Source: Micromonospora antibiotica
Lineage (GTDB): Bacteria; Actinomycetota; Actinomycetes; Mycobacteriales; Micromonosporaceae
Direction: 5' to 3'
Assembly (NCBI RefSeq): GCF_017599305.1
Contig: NZ_JAGFWR010000012.1
Coordinates: forward strand, 62,001-126,000
DNA length: 64,000 bases
Shown: positions 24,710-33,868 of the stretch, one piece after another
Numbering within the stretch: the first letter of the stretch is position 1
Layout: each line of letters starts with the position of its first letter
The notes under the pieces: model-generated
Databases searched by the model: none
What the model was told of the DNA's origin: nothing
What the model saw: only the letters and a program-made list of their open reading frames with translations
Translations under genes and position numbers: made by a program

Positions 24710-25472
24710 GTCGGGGCGCGGCGACGGGTTCCGACTGGCGCTGACCACCCTCACCACCGTGCCGGTCCGCGCCGGCCGGATCGACCGGGCCACGGCGGGC
24801 ACCGCGATGGCGCTCGCCCCACTGGTCGGGGTGCTACTCGGGGTGCTGCTCGGGGCGGTGCTGCTGGTCCTGGGCGCGCTCGCCCCACCCCTGGTCGCCG
24901 CCGGGCTGACCGTCGGAGTGGCGGCCCTGCTGACCCGGGGGCTGCACCTGGACGGGTTGGCAGACACCGTGGACGCGCTGGGGTCGTACCGGCGCGGGGC
25001 GGCGGCGCTGGAGATCATGAAAAAGCCGGACGTGGGCCCGTTCGGCGTGGTCGCGCTGGTGGTCGTCCTGCTGCTCCAGACGGCGACCCTCGCCGAGCTG
25101 GCCGGACGTTCCTGGCCGACGGCGCTCGCCGCGGTGGTCGCCGGCACCGCCGCCGGTCGGCTCGGGATCACCCTGGCCTGCCGTCGGGGCGTGCCGGCGG
25201 CCCGCCCCGACGGGATGGGCACGCTGGTCGCCGGGACGGTCGGGCCGGTCGCACCGGTCGTCGGCACCCTCGTCGTCGCGCTGGCGGCGGTGCCGGCCGT
25301 GCCGGGCCGCCCGTGGCAGGGGCCGCTGGCCGTGCTGGTCGCCCTCGCCGTCGCCACCGGCCTGCTCCGCCATCTGGTACGCCGCCTCGGCGGGATCACC
25401 GGCGACGTGCTCGGGGCCCTCGTGGAGGTGGTGACCACGCTGGTCTACCTGGGCTTGGTGCTGTCCGGCTGA
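24699..25472 (+). CDS. cobS: Adenosylcobinamide-GDP ribazoletransferase (cobalamin synthase)
   Basis: A 257-residue polytopic membrane enzyme that joins adenosylcobinamide-GDP with alpha-ribazole to make adenosylcobalamin. The family motif GLHLDGLADTVDALGS (about residue 80) is followed by EIMKKPDVGPFGVVALVVVLLLQ. FRLALTTLTTVPV is the usual N-terminus. About six hydrophobic segments are present. The GTG start overlaps the CobUT stop by 11 nt, indicating coupling. Confidence 0.94.
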   Translation: MPAESGRGDGFRLALTTLTTVPVRAGRIDRATAGTAMALAPLVGVLLGVLLGAVLLVLGALAPPLVAAGLTVGVAALLTRGLHLDGLADTVDALGSYRRGAAALEIMKKPDVGPFGVVALVVVLLLQTATLAELAGRSWPTALAAVVAGTAAGRLGITLACRRGVPAARPDGMGTLVAGTVGPVAPVVGTLVVALAAVPAVPGRPWQGPLAVLVALAVATGLLRHLVRRLGGITGDVLGALVEVVTTLVYLGLVLSG

Positions 25473-25537
25473 GGACGACGCGGCGTGCCGGGTAGCGTTT
25501 GCCCCGACAACACCGGCACGGCCTTCCGGGGGACGAC

Positions 25538-26833
25538 TTGCTCATCACGGACGACTTCCTGCCCGTACCGGTCCCGGAGTCGCTCAGCGCGACCTACCTG
25601 GTACCGATGGCGGGGTTGCCACCGGTGAGCCCGAAGACCGCGGTACGGGCGTTGGCGGGCCGGCTCGCCGACCCGGTCTACGGACTGGCCACGCAGATGC
25701 TGGACAGCCCGCTGATGTCGGTGGACACCCGCTCGATCGACGAGTTCCCGCAGCTGCCGCCGGACCTGCTCACCGCCTTCGGCGCGACCGAGGCCCAGTT
25801 GGGCCGGCTCGCCGCCGCCAGCCACCTGGTGGTGGTGCAGGCCGAGTACCGGCCGGGTTGGCCACCGGCGCACGAGTGGGCGGCCCGCGCGGTGGCCGCC
25901 GCCGTCGCCGAATCCGTCGACGGTGACGTGGTGGACGTGTTCGGGTTGCAGTTCCTCGACCCGGCGACGGCGCTGAAGTCGCTGCCGGACGCACAGGGCC
26001 GCATCCGGCTGGTCGACTGGGTGCTGGTCCCGTACTCCTCGGACACCGAGGGGCTGTGGTTCACCACCAAGGGGTTGCGCCGCTTCGGGCTGCTGGAGTT
26101 GCAGACCCAGGGGGTGCCCGACCACCTCACCCGGGCCTGGGGCGCGGTGCTGACCGGTGCCGCCCGCCGGCTGCTGCGGGACTGGACCGACGGGCTCGCC
26201 GGCGAGGAGGTGCCGGCGTTCGTGCAGCTGCCGGTGCTGGCCACGGTGACCGGCCACGACATCGCGGTGGCGTACGGCAATCCGGAGCAGCACGGCGCGA
26301 CGGCCCCGGTGCTGCTGCGCCTGGAGCTGGACCCGGCGACCGACCCGGAGGCCGACTCGTTCCTCAGCCTGCGCCCGCCGCCCGGCCACCCCGGGCCGGA
26401 CGGTCGCTACTTCGCGGCGGCCTGCGCGACCCTCTTCTCCGGCATCGAGCCGGACGTCCGGTACGCCCGCTCGGGCGACGCGATGAGCCGGGCCGTCGCC
26501 ACCGCCCGCGCCGGGTTGGACGACATCCGGGCCCGGTTCCTCGCCGACGGGCTGCCACCGGAGGCCCAACTGGTGGTCAAGTACGGCCTACCCGGCGACG
26601 ACGGCCCCGAGTACGTCTGGGCCGGGGTCAACTCGTGGGACGCCCCGGAGCGGATCGTCGGCGCGAGCGCCAGCGACGCCAACACCGACCCCACCGTCCG
26701 GATCGGCTCCCCGGTCGAGGTGGCCGTCACCGAGGTCGTCGACTGGGCGGTCCTCGACGGCACCGGCGTCATCGAGGGCGGCTGGACCCAGGCCGTCCTC
26801 GACGCCGGCGAACGCCCCCACCCCACCCACTGA
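25538..26833 (+). CDS. DUF2314 domain protein
   Basis: A 431-residue soluble protein. The C-terminal 80 residues match DUF2314 (LVVKYGLPGDDGPEYVWAGVNSWDAPERIVGASASD, then GSPVEVAVTEVVDWAVLDGTGVIEGGWTQAVLDAG), a small domain also found in bacterial proteins with ankyrin repeats or toxin-immunity contexts. The first 330 residues are an unrecognised alpha/beta region. The TTG at 25538 is preferred because GGGGG lies before it and a TAGCGT -10 box sits 39 nt upstream. An earlier TTG at 25499 would add 13 residues. Confidence 0.75.
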   Translation: MLITDDFLPVPVPESLSATYLVPMAGLPPVSPKTAVRALAGRLADPVYGLATQMLDSPLMSVDTRSIDEFPQLPPDLLTAFGATEAQLGRLAAASHLVVVQAEYRPGWPPAHEWAARAVAAAVAESVDGDVVDVFGLQFLDPATALKSLPDAQGRIRLVDWVLVPYSSDTEGLWFTTKGLRRFGLLELQTQGVPDHLTRAWGAVLTGAARRLLRDWTDGLAGEEVPAFVQLPVLATVTGHDIAVAYGNPEQHGATAPVLLRLELDPATDPEADSFLSLRPPPGHPGPDGRYFAAACATLFSGIEPDVRYARSGDAMSRAVATARAGLDDIRARFLADGLPPEAQLVVKYGLPGDDGPEYVWAGVNSWDAPERIVGASASDANTDPTVRIGSPVEVAVTEVVDWAVLDGTGVIEGGWTQAVLDAGERPHPTH

Positions 26834-26886
26834 CCCCACCCGCCCCGCCCCGGCCCGACCCGCCCTCGCCCCGGCCCGGCCCGGCC

Positions 26887-26948
26887 CGGTGATCAAGAGG
26901 TTTACGTCAAAATCTCGGCCTGACATGACGTAAACCTCTTGATCACCG
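26887..26948. repeat. Intergenic palindrome, GGTGATCAAGAGG family, copy 1
   Basis: A perfect 23-bp inverted repeat (arms 26887-26909 and 26926-26948, outer end CGGTGATCAAGAGGTTTACG) with a 16-nt loop. It lies between the convergent DUF2314 and gcvT genes. It could terminate both, but the arms are longer and less GC-rich than the other terminators here. Confidence 0.9.
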
Positions 26949-26971
26949 AGCCCAAGCCGGGGTCGCGGGAG

Positions 26972-27048
26972 CTGGCCTCGGGTGATCAAGAGGTTTAGGT
27001 CAGGATTTCGGCCCGACGTGACGTAAACCTCTTGATCACCGAGGCCAG
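26972..27048. repeat. Intergenic palindrome, same family, copy 2
   Basis: Arms at 26972-27002 and 27019-27048 share the family core TGATCAAGAGGTTTA, with one mismatch and one extra G. The arms are extended outward by CTGGCCTCG/CGAGGCCAG. It is only 23 bp after copy 1, in the same orientation. Confidence 0.9.
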
Positions 27049-27084
27049 CCCGGGGGCCGAGGCCAGCCCGGGGGCCGAGGCCAG
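27041..27084. repeat. 18-bp tandem repeat before gcvT 3' end
   Basis: GAGGCCAGCCCGGGGGCC occurs at 27041-27058 and 27059-27076, then a partial GAGGCCAG. The first unit overlaps the outer arm of the second palindrome, so the duplication appears to have started from that arm. Confidence 0.85.
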
Positions 27085-27099
27085 AACCGGTGGGTGGGG

Positions 27100-28230
27100 T
27101 CAGCGGACGGAGGGGGTGACGAAGGGGGGGCGGGTGATGCGCATCTGGGCGCGGCGGCCCCGGATGTCGACCTCGACGAGGTCGCCGTCGGCGAGTTTCG
27201 GGTCGGTGTCCAGCAGGGCGAGGGCGATGCCCTGCTTGCGGGTGGGGCTGAAGGTGCCGCTGGTGACCGTGCCGACCGGGGCGTCACCGGCGTGGACGGT
27301 CATTCCGGCACGGGGGATGGCCCGGTCGACGGCCTCCAGGCCGCGCAGCGTACGGCGGGGGCCGGCGGTCTTCTCGGCGCGCAACGCGTCGCGGCCCCAG
27401 AAGGCCGGCTTGTCCCAGCCGACGGCCCATCCGGAGCGCCCCTGCACGGGGGTGATGTCCAGGGAGAGGTCCTGCCCGTGCAGCGGGTAGCCCATCTCGG
27501 TACGCAGGGTGTCCCGGGCGCCCAGCCCGCAGGCGCGCAGCTCGACCTGCTCCCCGGCGGCGAAGAGCGCGTCCCAGACGGCGACGGCGTGTTCGGCCGG
27601 CACCACCAGCTCGTAGCCCAGCTCACCGGTGTAGCCGGTACGGCAGACGGTCAGTTCGGCACCGGCCAGTGTCGCCGGGGAGAAGCTCATGTAGTCGTGC
27701 CCGGTGGGCAGGCCCAGCGCGTCGAGCAGCTCGGCCGAGCGGGGGCCCTGCACGGCCAGCACCGCGTACCGGTCGTGTTCGTCGGTGACCTCGACGTCGG
27801 CCGGGGCGGCGGCGCGCAGCCGGCGTACCACCTCGGCGGTGTTCGCCGCGTTGGGGATGAGGAAGACGTGGTCGTCGGCGTACCGGTAGGCGATGATGTC
27901 GTCAACCACCCCGCCGGTGGCGTCGTCGCAGCAGAGCGTGTACTGCGCCTTGCCCGCCCCGATCCGGTCCAGGTCGTTGGTCAGGCAGGAGTTGACGAAC
28001 CGCGCCGCGCCGGGGCCGGTGACCCGCGCCTTGCCCAGGTGTGAGACGTCGAAGACGCCGACCGCCGTCCGGACCGCCGCGTGTTCCCTGAGTACGCCGC
28101 CGCCGGCGTACTCCAGGGGCATCTCCCAGCCCCCGAAGGGGGCGAACTTGGCACCGAGCGCGGTGTGCCGCGCGTGCAGCGGGGAACGGCGCAGCCGGGT
28201 CGCGGCGGCGTCGGAGGTCACGTCCGTCAT
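27100..28230 (-). CDS. gcvT: Glycine cleavage system T protein (aminomethyltransferase)
   Basis: A 376-residue enzyme that transfers the methylene group from aminomethyl-lipoyl-GcvH to tetrahydrofolate, releasing ammonia. Family motifs: SPLHARHTALGAKFAPFGGWEMPLEY, GVFDVSHLGKARVTGP, YTLCCDDATGGVVDDIIAYRY (folate site) and RTGYTGELGYELVVP. Standard length. The ATG at 28230 has a TAAGTT -10 box 7 nt upstream, so the mRNA is probably leaderless. No gcvH or gcvP is nearby and no glycine riboswitch is visible. The M. tuberculosis order gcvT-pepB (Rv2211c, Rv2213, from memory) is kept. Confidence 0.96.
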   Translation of the reverse strand: MTDVTSDAAATRLRRSPLHARHTALGAKFAPFGGWEMPLEYAGGGVLREHAAVRTAVGVFDVSHLGKARVTGPGAARFVNSCLTNDLDRIGAGKAQYTLCCDDATGGVVDDIIAYRYADDHVFLIPNAANTAEVVRRLRAAAPADVEVTDEHDRYAVLAVQGPRSAELLDALGLPTGHDYMSFSPATLAGAELTVCRTGYTGELGYELVVPAEHAVAVWDALFAAGEQVELRACGLGARDTLRTEMGYPLHGQDLSLDITPVQGRSGWAVGWDKPAFWGRDALRAEKTAGPRRTLRGLEAVDRAIPRAGMTVHAGDAPVGTVTSGTFSPTRKQGIALALLDTDPKLADGDLVEVDIRGRRAQMRITRPPFVTPSVR

Positions 28231-28237
28231 GGGTGGC

Positions 28238-28243
28238 AACTTA
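28238..28243 (-). promoter_or_regulatory. Leaderless -10 box of gcvT
   Basis: TAAGTT on the minus strand lies 7 nt before the gcvT ATG. Confidence 0.5.
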
Positions 28244-28390
28244 CCGGTGGGTGCGCCGCTGGTTAGCATCGGCGGGACCCGTCGGCAGTTCGGCGGGACG
28301 CACCCGCGCTCCGGCGGTTAGGTTGCCGCCGGAGACCATCACCGCCGGTACGCGACGACGCGGCCGGCCCGGCCCGCCCGGAGTAGCTCA

Positions 28391-29962
28391 GTGACATCGT
28401 CCAGCACCACCCTCAGCCTGGTCGACACCGACCCCGCCGAGCTCACGGTCGACGCGATCGTGATCGGCGTACACAGTCAGACCACCGGCCCGGACGCCAC
28501 GAGCGGTCCCGCCGGCACCCTGCTGCTGGCCGACGGCGCGGAGAGTATCGCCGCCGCCTTCGACGGCAAGCTGACCGCGACGCTGGCCCTGCTCGGCGCG
28601 ACCGGCGGCCCCGGCGAGGTGATCAAGCTGGCCACGCTGGGCACCGTCACCGCACCGCTGGTCGTGGCGGTCGGGCTGGGTCCGGAGCCGACCGGTGCCG
28701 CTCCCGCCCCGGAGACCCTGCGCCGGGCCGCCGGTGCGGCGGTCCGGGCGCTGGCCGGGGCGCCCCGGGTGGCCCTGAGCCTGCCGCTGCCCGACAACGC
28801 CGACGCCCCGGCCGTGCTGCGCGCGGTCGCCGAGGGCGCGCTGCTCGGCGGCTACCGGTTCGCCGGTTACAAGACCAAGCCGCAGCCGTCCCGGCGGGAG
28901 CCGGTGGCCGAGGTGCTCATCGCCGTACCGGACGCCGCCGACGCGACCGCCAAGGCCGAGATCGACCGGGCCACCGCGGTGGCCGGTGCGGTGCGCACCA
29001 GCCGGGACTGGGTCAACACCGCGCCGAACGAGCTGCGTCCGCCGGCCTTCGCCGACGCCGTCGCCACCGCCGCCCGCGCCGCCGGCCTCGACGTCGAGGT
29101 GCTCGACGAGCAGGAGCTGAGGGCCGGCGGGTACGGCGGCATCACCGCCGTCGGGCAGGGCTCCGAGGCCCCGCCGCGCCTGGTCAAGCTCACCTGGACC
29201 CCGCAGGGTGAGACGAACGGCAAGCGGGTCGCGCTGGTCGGCAAGGGCATCACCTTCGACACCGGCGGTATCTCGATCAAGCCGGCGCAGGGCATGTGGG
29301 AGATGAAGTCCGACATGGCCGGCGCGGCGGCCGTCGGGGCGGCGATGCTGGCGATCGCCGCGCTCAAGCCGTCCGTGACGGTGACCGGTTACCTGCCGAT
29401 GGCGGAGAACATGCCGTCGGGCACCAGCTACCGGCCGGGTGACGTGGTCACCATGTTCAACGGCAAGCGGGTCGAGGTGCTCAACACCGACGCCGAGGGC
29501 CGGATGATCCTCGGCGACGCGATGGCCCGGGCCTGCGCCGACGGCACCGACTACCTGTTCGAGACGTCCACCCTCACCGGTGGTCAGGTGATCTCGTTGG
29601 GCAAGCGGATCGCCGGGGTGATGGGTACCCCCGAGTTGTGCGAGCGGGTGAAGGTGGCCGGTGACATTGTCGGCGAGCCGGCCTGGCCGATGCCGCTGCC
29701 GGACGACGTCCGCAAGGGCATGGACTCGGACGTGGCGGACATCTCGCAGGTCAACGCGGGCATGGACCGGGCCGGTCACATGCTCCAGGGCGGGGTGTTC
29801 CTGCGCGAGTTCGTCACCGACGACGTCGCCTGGGCGCACATCGACATCGCCGGCCCCGGCTACCACTCGGGTGAGCCGACCGGCTACTGGACCAAGGGCG
29901 GCACCGGTGTGCCGGTGCGTACCCTGGTGCAGCTGGTCGAGGACGTCGCCGCCAACGGCTGA
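28391..29962 (+). CDS. pepA: Leucyl aminopeptidase, M17 family
   Basis: A 523-residue dizinc/dimanganese aminopeptidase that removes N-terminal residues from peptides. The C-terminal catalytic domain has GKGITFDTGGISIKP (metal-binding Lys and Asp, about residue 295), MKSDMAGAAAV and the signature NTDAEGRMILGDAM (about residue 368). The N-terminal 170 residues are the regulatory macro-like domain. Its GTG is preceded by GGAGTAGC. It is divergent from gcvT, and a hairpin terminator follows 17 nt after its stop. Confidence 0.95.
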   Translation: MTSSSTTLSLVDTDPAELTVDAIVIGVHSQTTGPDATSGPAGTLLLADGAESIAAAFDGKLTATLALLGATGGPGEVIKLATLGTVTAPLVVAVGLGPEPTGAAPAPETLRRAAGAAVRALAGAPRVALSLPLPDNADAPAVLRAVAEGALLGGYRFAGYKTKPQPSRREPVAEVLIAVPDAADATAKAEIDRATAVAGAVRTSRDWVNTAPNELRPPAFADAVATAARAAGLDVEVLDEQELRAGGYGGITAVGQGSEAPPRLVKLTWTPQGETNGKRVALVGKGITFDTGGISIKPAQGMWEMKSDMAGAAAVGAAMLAIAALKPSVTVTGYLPMAENMPSGTSYRPGDVVTMFNGKRVEVLNTDAEGRMILGDAMARACADGTDYLFETSTLTGGQVISLGKRIAGVMGTPELCERVKVAGDIVGEPAWPMPLPDDVRKGMDSDVADISQVNAGMDRAGHMLQGGVFLREFVTDDVAWAHIDIAGPGYHSGEPTGYWTKGGTGVPVRTLVQLVEDVAANG

Positions 29963-29979
29963 CGGATTCGCGACACGAC

Positions 29980-30005
29980 GACGGGACGCCCACGGGCGTC
30001 CCGTC
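29980..30005 (+). terminator. Hairpin terminator of pepA
   Basis: The 12-bp arms GACGGGACGCCC (29980-29991) and 29994-30005 form a near-continuous hairpin, followed by CGCGTTT on the plus strand. Confidence 0.85.
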
Positions 30006-30066
30006 CGCGTTTCCGGGGCCGGGCGCGTCGCCGGTCAGGCGTGACGTCGCCGGCGCCGGGCGGGGC

Positions 30067-30396
30067 TCAGAACAGCTCGGGTCGGCGTTTGCGGCGTTCG
30101 TTGTAGTCGCGCATCCGCTGCGGGTAGCCCATCAGCCGGACGTCGTAGATCGGGATGCCCAGGGCGTGCGCGAAGCGGCGGGCGCCCTCCGGGCCGTCGA
30201 TGCGCCGCCGGGTCCACTCGCCGTCGTCGGCGATCATGATGACGGTGGTCTCGGTCATCGTGGTCCGGGGTTCGATGAACGCCTCGACCCCCCGGCGGGT
30301 GCGGGCGAAGTTGGCCAGGTGATCCAGGTCAGCCCGTTCGGCCGGCCGGTCACGGTTGGCCGGGGTCGGCGGTTTGCGTCGCCGGAACAGCGCCAC
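30067..30396 (-). CDS. Conserved actinobacterial protein next to lpd
   Basis: A 109-residue soluble protein with a basic N-terminus (VALFRRRKPP) and the conserved core LANFARTRRGVEAFIEPRTTMTETTVIMIADDGEWTRRRIDGPEGARRFAHALGIPIYDVRLMGYPQRMRDYNERR. I recall close relatives in the same place beside lpd in other actinomycetes, without a function. The GTG at 30396 is preceded by AGGAG. It is divergent from lpd. Confidence 0.8.
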   Translation of the reverse strand: MALFRRRKPPTPANRDRPAERADLDHLANFARTRRGVEAFIEPRTTMTETTVIMIADDGEWTRRRIDGPEGARRFAHALGIPIYDVRLMGYPQRMRDYNERRKRRPELF

Positions 30397-30577
30397 CGGG
30401 CTACTCCTCTCCCCCGTCCGTCGTCGAGGACGGTGCCAAGAGTACGTGTCGGGGACGTGTCGTTGGGCACCTCGGTACGCGCCCCGGACGGGCAAGTGAC
30501 AAGATGACCGAGGTGGGGTCTGCCCGTGCCGCCCCGCCGTGACCCCCCGATGCAGCGAAGCGACCAGGGAGTTGGAC

Positions 30578-31966
30578 GTGAGCGAGCCGAACGACGCAAC
30601 CTTCGACATCGTCATTCTCGGAGGTGGCAGCGGCGGCTACGCGGCGGCGCTGCGTGCCGCCCAGCTTGACCTCTCCGTCGCGCTGATCGAGAAGGGCAAG
30701 CTCGGCGGCACCTGCCTGCACAACGGCTGCATCCCGACCAAGGCGCTGCTGCACGCGGCGGAGATCGCCGACCAGACCCGGGAGTCGGCGCAGTTCGGCG
30801 TCCAGGCCGAGCTGGTCGGCATCGACATGGCCGGGGTCAATGCGTACAAGGACGGGGTGATCTCCCGCCTCTACAAGGGCCTGCAGGGGCTGGTCGGCGG
30901 CAACAAGAACATCACCTTCGTGGCGGGTGCCGGCAAGCTGGTCGGCAAGAACGTCGTCGAGGTCGACGGCAAGCGCTACACCGGCCGCAACGTGATCCTG
31001 GCCTCCGGTTCGTACGCCAAGAGCCTGCCCGGCCTGGAGGTCGACGGCGAGCGGATCATCACCAGCGACCACGCGCTGACCCTGGACCGGGTGCCCGCGT
31101 CGGTGATCGTGCTGGGCGGCGGTGTGATCGGCGTCGAGTTCGCCAGCGTGTGGAAGTCCTTCGGGGTGGACGTCACCATCGTCGAGGCGCTGCCCCGGCT
31201 GGTGGCCGCCGAGGACGAGGAGTCGTCCAAGGCGCTGGAGCGGGCGTTCCGCAAGCGGAAGATCAACTTCAAGGTCGGCAAGCCCTTCGAGAAGGTCGAG
31301 AAGACCGAGAAGGGCGTCAAGCTGACCATCGCCGGCGGCGAGACCGTCGAGGCCGAGCTGCTGCTGGTCGCCGTCGGCCGGGGCCCGAACACCGCCGACC
31401 TCGGCTACGCCGAGCAGGGCGTCAAGCTCGACCGGGGGTACGTGCTGACCGACGAGCGGCTGCGCACCGGCGTGCCGAACGTCTACGCGGTCGGCGACAT
31501 CGTGCCCGGCCTCCAGCTCGCCCACCGGGGTTTCGCCCAGGGCATCTTCGTCGCCGAGGAGATCGCCGGCCTGAACCCGGCCGTGATCGACGAGGCCGGC
31601 ATCCCGCGCGTCACCTACTCCGACCCGGAGCTGGCGTCGGTGGGGCTGACCGAGGCCAAGGCCAAGGAGCAGTACGGCGACAAGGTCAAGGTCTACAACT
31701 ACAACCTCGGCGGCAACGGCAAGAGCCAGATCCTCAAGACCGCCGGTTTCGTGAAGCTGGTACGCGTCGAGGACGGGCCGGTGGTCGGCGTACACATGGT
31801 CGGTGCCCGGGTCGGCGAGCTGATCGGCGAGGCGCAGCTCATCTACAACTGGGAGGCCTACCCGGCGGAGGTGGCGCAGCTCGTGCACGCCCACCCGACC
31901 CAGAACGAGGCGCTGGGCGAGGCGCACCTGGCCCTGGCCGGCAAGCCGCTGCACGCGCACGCCTGA
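30578..31966 (+). CDS. lpd: Dihydrolipoyl dehydrogenase (E3)
   Basis: A 462-residue FAD/NAD flavoprotein that re-oxidises the dihydrolipoyl groups of 2-oxoacid dehydrogenase and glycine cleavage complexes. FAD motif GGGSGGYAAALRAAQ at the N-terminus; redox disulfide in GGTCLHNGCIPTKALL (about residue 42); NAD motif VLGGGVIGVEFASVW; VYAVGDI; and catalytic His-Glu in HAHPTQNEALGEA at the C-terminus. HNG replaces the usual NVG between the cysteines. The GTG (VSEPNDATFD) is chosen with AGGGAG 7 nt upstream. The E2 gene follows 71 nt downstream. Confidence 0.96.
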   Translation: MSEPNDATFDIVILGGGSGGYAAALRAAQLDLSVALIEKGKLGGTCLHNGCIPTKALLHAAEIADQTRESAQFGVQAELVGIDMAGVNAYKDGVISRLYKGLQGLVGGNKNITFVAGAGKLVGKNVVEVDGKRYTGRNVILASGSYAKSLPGLEVDGERIITSDHALTLDRVPASVIVLGGGVIGVEFASVWKSFGVDVTIVEALPRLVAAEDEESSKALERAFRKRKINFKVGKPFEKVEKTEKGVKLTIAGGETVEAELLLVAVGRGPNTADLGYAEQGVKLDRGYVLTDERLRTGVPNVYAVGDIVPGLQLAHRGFAQGIFVAEEIAGLNPAVIDEAGIPRVTYSDPELASVGLTEAKAKEQYGDKVKVYNYNLGGNGKSQILKTAGFVKLVRVEDGPVVGVHMVGARVGELIGEAQLIYNWEAYPAEVAQLVHAHPTQNEALGEAHLALAGKPLHAHA

Positions 31967-32037
31967 CCCACACTCATTCCGCGACGCCGGCGGCAAGCGG
32001 GCGAGGATCGCACCAGGCCACGAAGGAGTTTCAGAAC

Positions 32038-33858
32038 ATGCCGGTATCGGTCACCATGCCTCGGCTCGGCGAGAGCGTCACCGAGGGCACCGTCACCCGC
32101 TGGCTCAAGCAGGAGGGCGAGACCGTCGAGGTCGACGAGCCGCTGCTGGAGGTCTCCACCGACAAGGTCGACACCGAGATCCCCTCCCCCGCCGCGGGGG
32201 TGCTGAGCCGGATCGTGGTCGGTGAGGACGAGACCGCCGAGGTGGGCAGCGAACTGGCCGTCATCTCCGGCGAGGGCGAGTCGGCCGGCTCGCAGGACGA
32301 CGGCGGGGCCGCCGAGCCGGAGCAGGCCGAGCCGGCCACCGAGCCGACGGCCGCCGCCGAGGGCACCGGCCCGGAGCCGGAGCAGCCGGAGCAGGAGCAG
32401 CCGGCGGCGCAGGCCGCCCCGGCGTCCTCGGGCGAGGGCACCGCAGTGAAGATGCCGGCGCTGGGCGAGAGCGTCACCGAGGGCACCGTCACCCGGTGGC
32501 TCAAGCAGGTCGGCGAGACCGTCGAGGTCGACGAGGCGCTGCTGGAGGTCTCCACCGACAAGGTCGACACCGAGATCCCGTCGCCGGTCGCCGGCACCGT
32601 CCTGGAGATCAAGGTCGCGGAGGACGAGACCGCCGCCGTCGGCGCGGACCTGGCGATCATCGGTGCGGCGGACGCCGCCCCGGCCGAGTCGACGCCGGAG
32701 CCGGAGCCCGCCCCGAAGGCGGAGGCCAAGCCCGCGCCGAAGGCCGAGCCGGAGCCCGAGGTCGCCGAGCCGACCCAGGGCGCGGGATACAACGAGCCGG
32801 CCGCCGAGGCCGAGTCGGCGGCCCAGCCGGCGAAGGCGGAGCAGGCTGCCCAGCCGGCCGCCCCGACCGCCACGCCGGCCCGGCCGTCCGCCCCCGTCCA
32901 GGGCGGCGGCGAGGAGGCCGCCGGTTACGTGACCCCGCTGGTGCGCAAGCTGGCCGGCCAGCACGGCGTCGACCTGGCCTCGGTCACCGGCACCGGCGTC
33001 GGTGGCCGGATCCGCAAGCAGGACGTGCTGGAGGCGGCGGAGAAGGCGAAGGCCGCCAAGGCCGCTCCGGCGGCCCCCGCGCAGCCGGCTGCGAAGGCTC
33101 CGGCGAAGCCGGCGGCCAAGGCGCAGCCGAGCGCCAAGCGCGGCAGCACCGAGAAGCTGCCCCGGATCCGGGCGACCATCGCCAAGCGGATGCAGCAGTC
33201 GCTGCACGAGATGGCGCAGCTGACCACGGTGATCGAGGTGGACGTCACCCGGATCGCCAAGCTGCGCGCCCAGGCCAAGGAGGCGTTCCAGCAGCGGCAC
33301 GGCGTGAAGCTGTCGTTCCTGCCGTTCTTCGCCCTGGCGACCATCGAGGCGTTGCAGACGTACCCGATCGTCAACGCGAGCATGGACCTCGACGCGGGCA
33401 CGATCACCTACCCCGACGCCGAGCACCTGGGCATCGCGGTGGACACCGAGCGCGGCCTGATGGTGCCGGTCATCCACGGTGCGGGCGACCTCAACCTGGG
33501 CGGCATCGCCAAGCGGATCGCCGACCTGGCCGAGCGCACCCGGACCAACAAGATCAGCCCGGACGAGATCGCCGGGGCGACCTTCACGCTGACCAACACC
33601 GGCAGCCGGGGCGCGCTCTTCGACACCCCGATCGTGCCGTCGCCGCAGTCGGCGATGCTCGGCACCGGTGCCGTGGTGAAGCGTCCGGTCGTGGTGAACG
33701 ACCCGGACCTCGGCGAGGTCGTCGCGGTCCGGTCGATGGTCTACCTGGCCCTGTCCTACGACCACCGGCTGATCGACGGCGCCGACGCGGCCCGTTTCCT
33801 GGTCGCGGTCAAGGAGCGGCTGGAGGGCGGCAACTTCGAGGCCGAGTTGGGCCTGTAA
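32038..33858 (+). CDS. sucB: 2-oxoacid dehydrogenase E2, dihydrolipoyl acyltransferase
   Basis: A 606-residue E2 with two lipoyl domains (about residues 2-75 and 137-210, each with the lipoylated lysine in EVSTDKVDTEIPSP), acidic Ala/Pro/Glu linkers, a peripheral subunit-binding domain (VTPLVRKLAGQHGVDLASVTGTGVGGRIRKQDVLEA, about 300-335) and the catalytic domain ending in SYDHRLIDGADAARFL (catalytic His and Asp). In actinobacteria this DlaT/SucB-type protein serves pyruvate dehydrogenase and is often named 2-oxoglutarate E2, so the acyl group is uncertain. The lipoate is made by LipB and LipA, encoded 10 kb on. AAGGAG lies 9 nt before the ATG. Confidence 0.95.
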   Translation: MPVSVTMPRLGESVTEGTVTRWLKQEGETVEVDEPLLEVSTDKVDTEIPSPAAGVLSRIVVGEDETAEVGSELAVISGEGESAGSQDDGGAAEPEQAEPATEPTAAAEGTGPEPEQPEQEQPAAQAAPASSGEGTAVKMPALGESVTEGTVTRWLKQVGETVEVDEALLEVSTDKVDTEIPSPVAGTVLEIKVAEDETAAVGADLAIIGAADAAPAESTPEPEPAPKAEAKPAPKAEPEPEVAEPTQGAGYNEPAAEAESAAQPAKAEQAAQPAAPTATPARPSAPVQGGGEEAAGYVTPLVRKLAGQHGVDLASVTGTGVGGRIRKQDVLEAAEKAKAAKAAPAAPAQPAAKAPAKPAAKAQPSAKRGSTEKLPRIRATIAKRMQQSLHEMAQLTTVIEVDVTRIAKLRAQAKEAFQQRHGVKLSFLPFFALATIEALQTYPIVNASMDLDAGTITYPDAEHLGIAVDTERGLMVPVIHGAGDLNLGGIAKRIADLAERTRTNKISPDEIAGATFTLTNTGSRGALFDTPIVPSPQSAMLGTGAVVKRPVVVNDPDLGEVVAVRSMVYLALSYDHRLIDGADAARFLVAVKERLEGGNFEAELGL

Positions 33859-33868
33859 CACCCGCGTT

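Noticed and set aside
21431..25438. Very long open frame on the minus strand, antisense to cobUT and cobS
   Set aside because: Only its last 265 codons (21431-22228) encode a recognisable protein; the rest is Arg/Gly/Pro/Ala-rich translation of the non-coding strand of good cob genes, expected at this GC content.
28231..28390. Glycine riboswitch before gcvT
   Set aside because: gcvT looks leaderless, with a -10 box 7 nt from its start, and no aptamer-like conserved segments were found.
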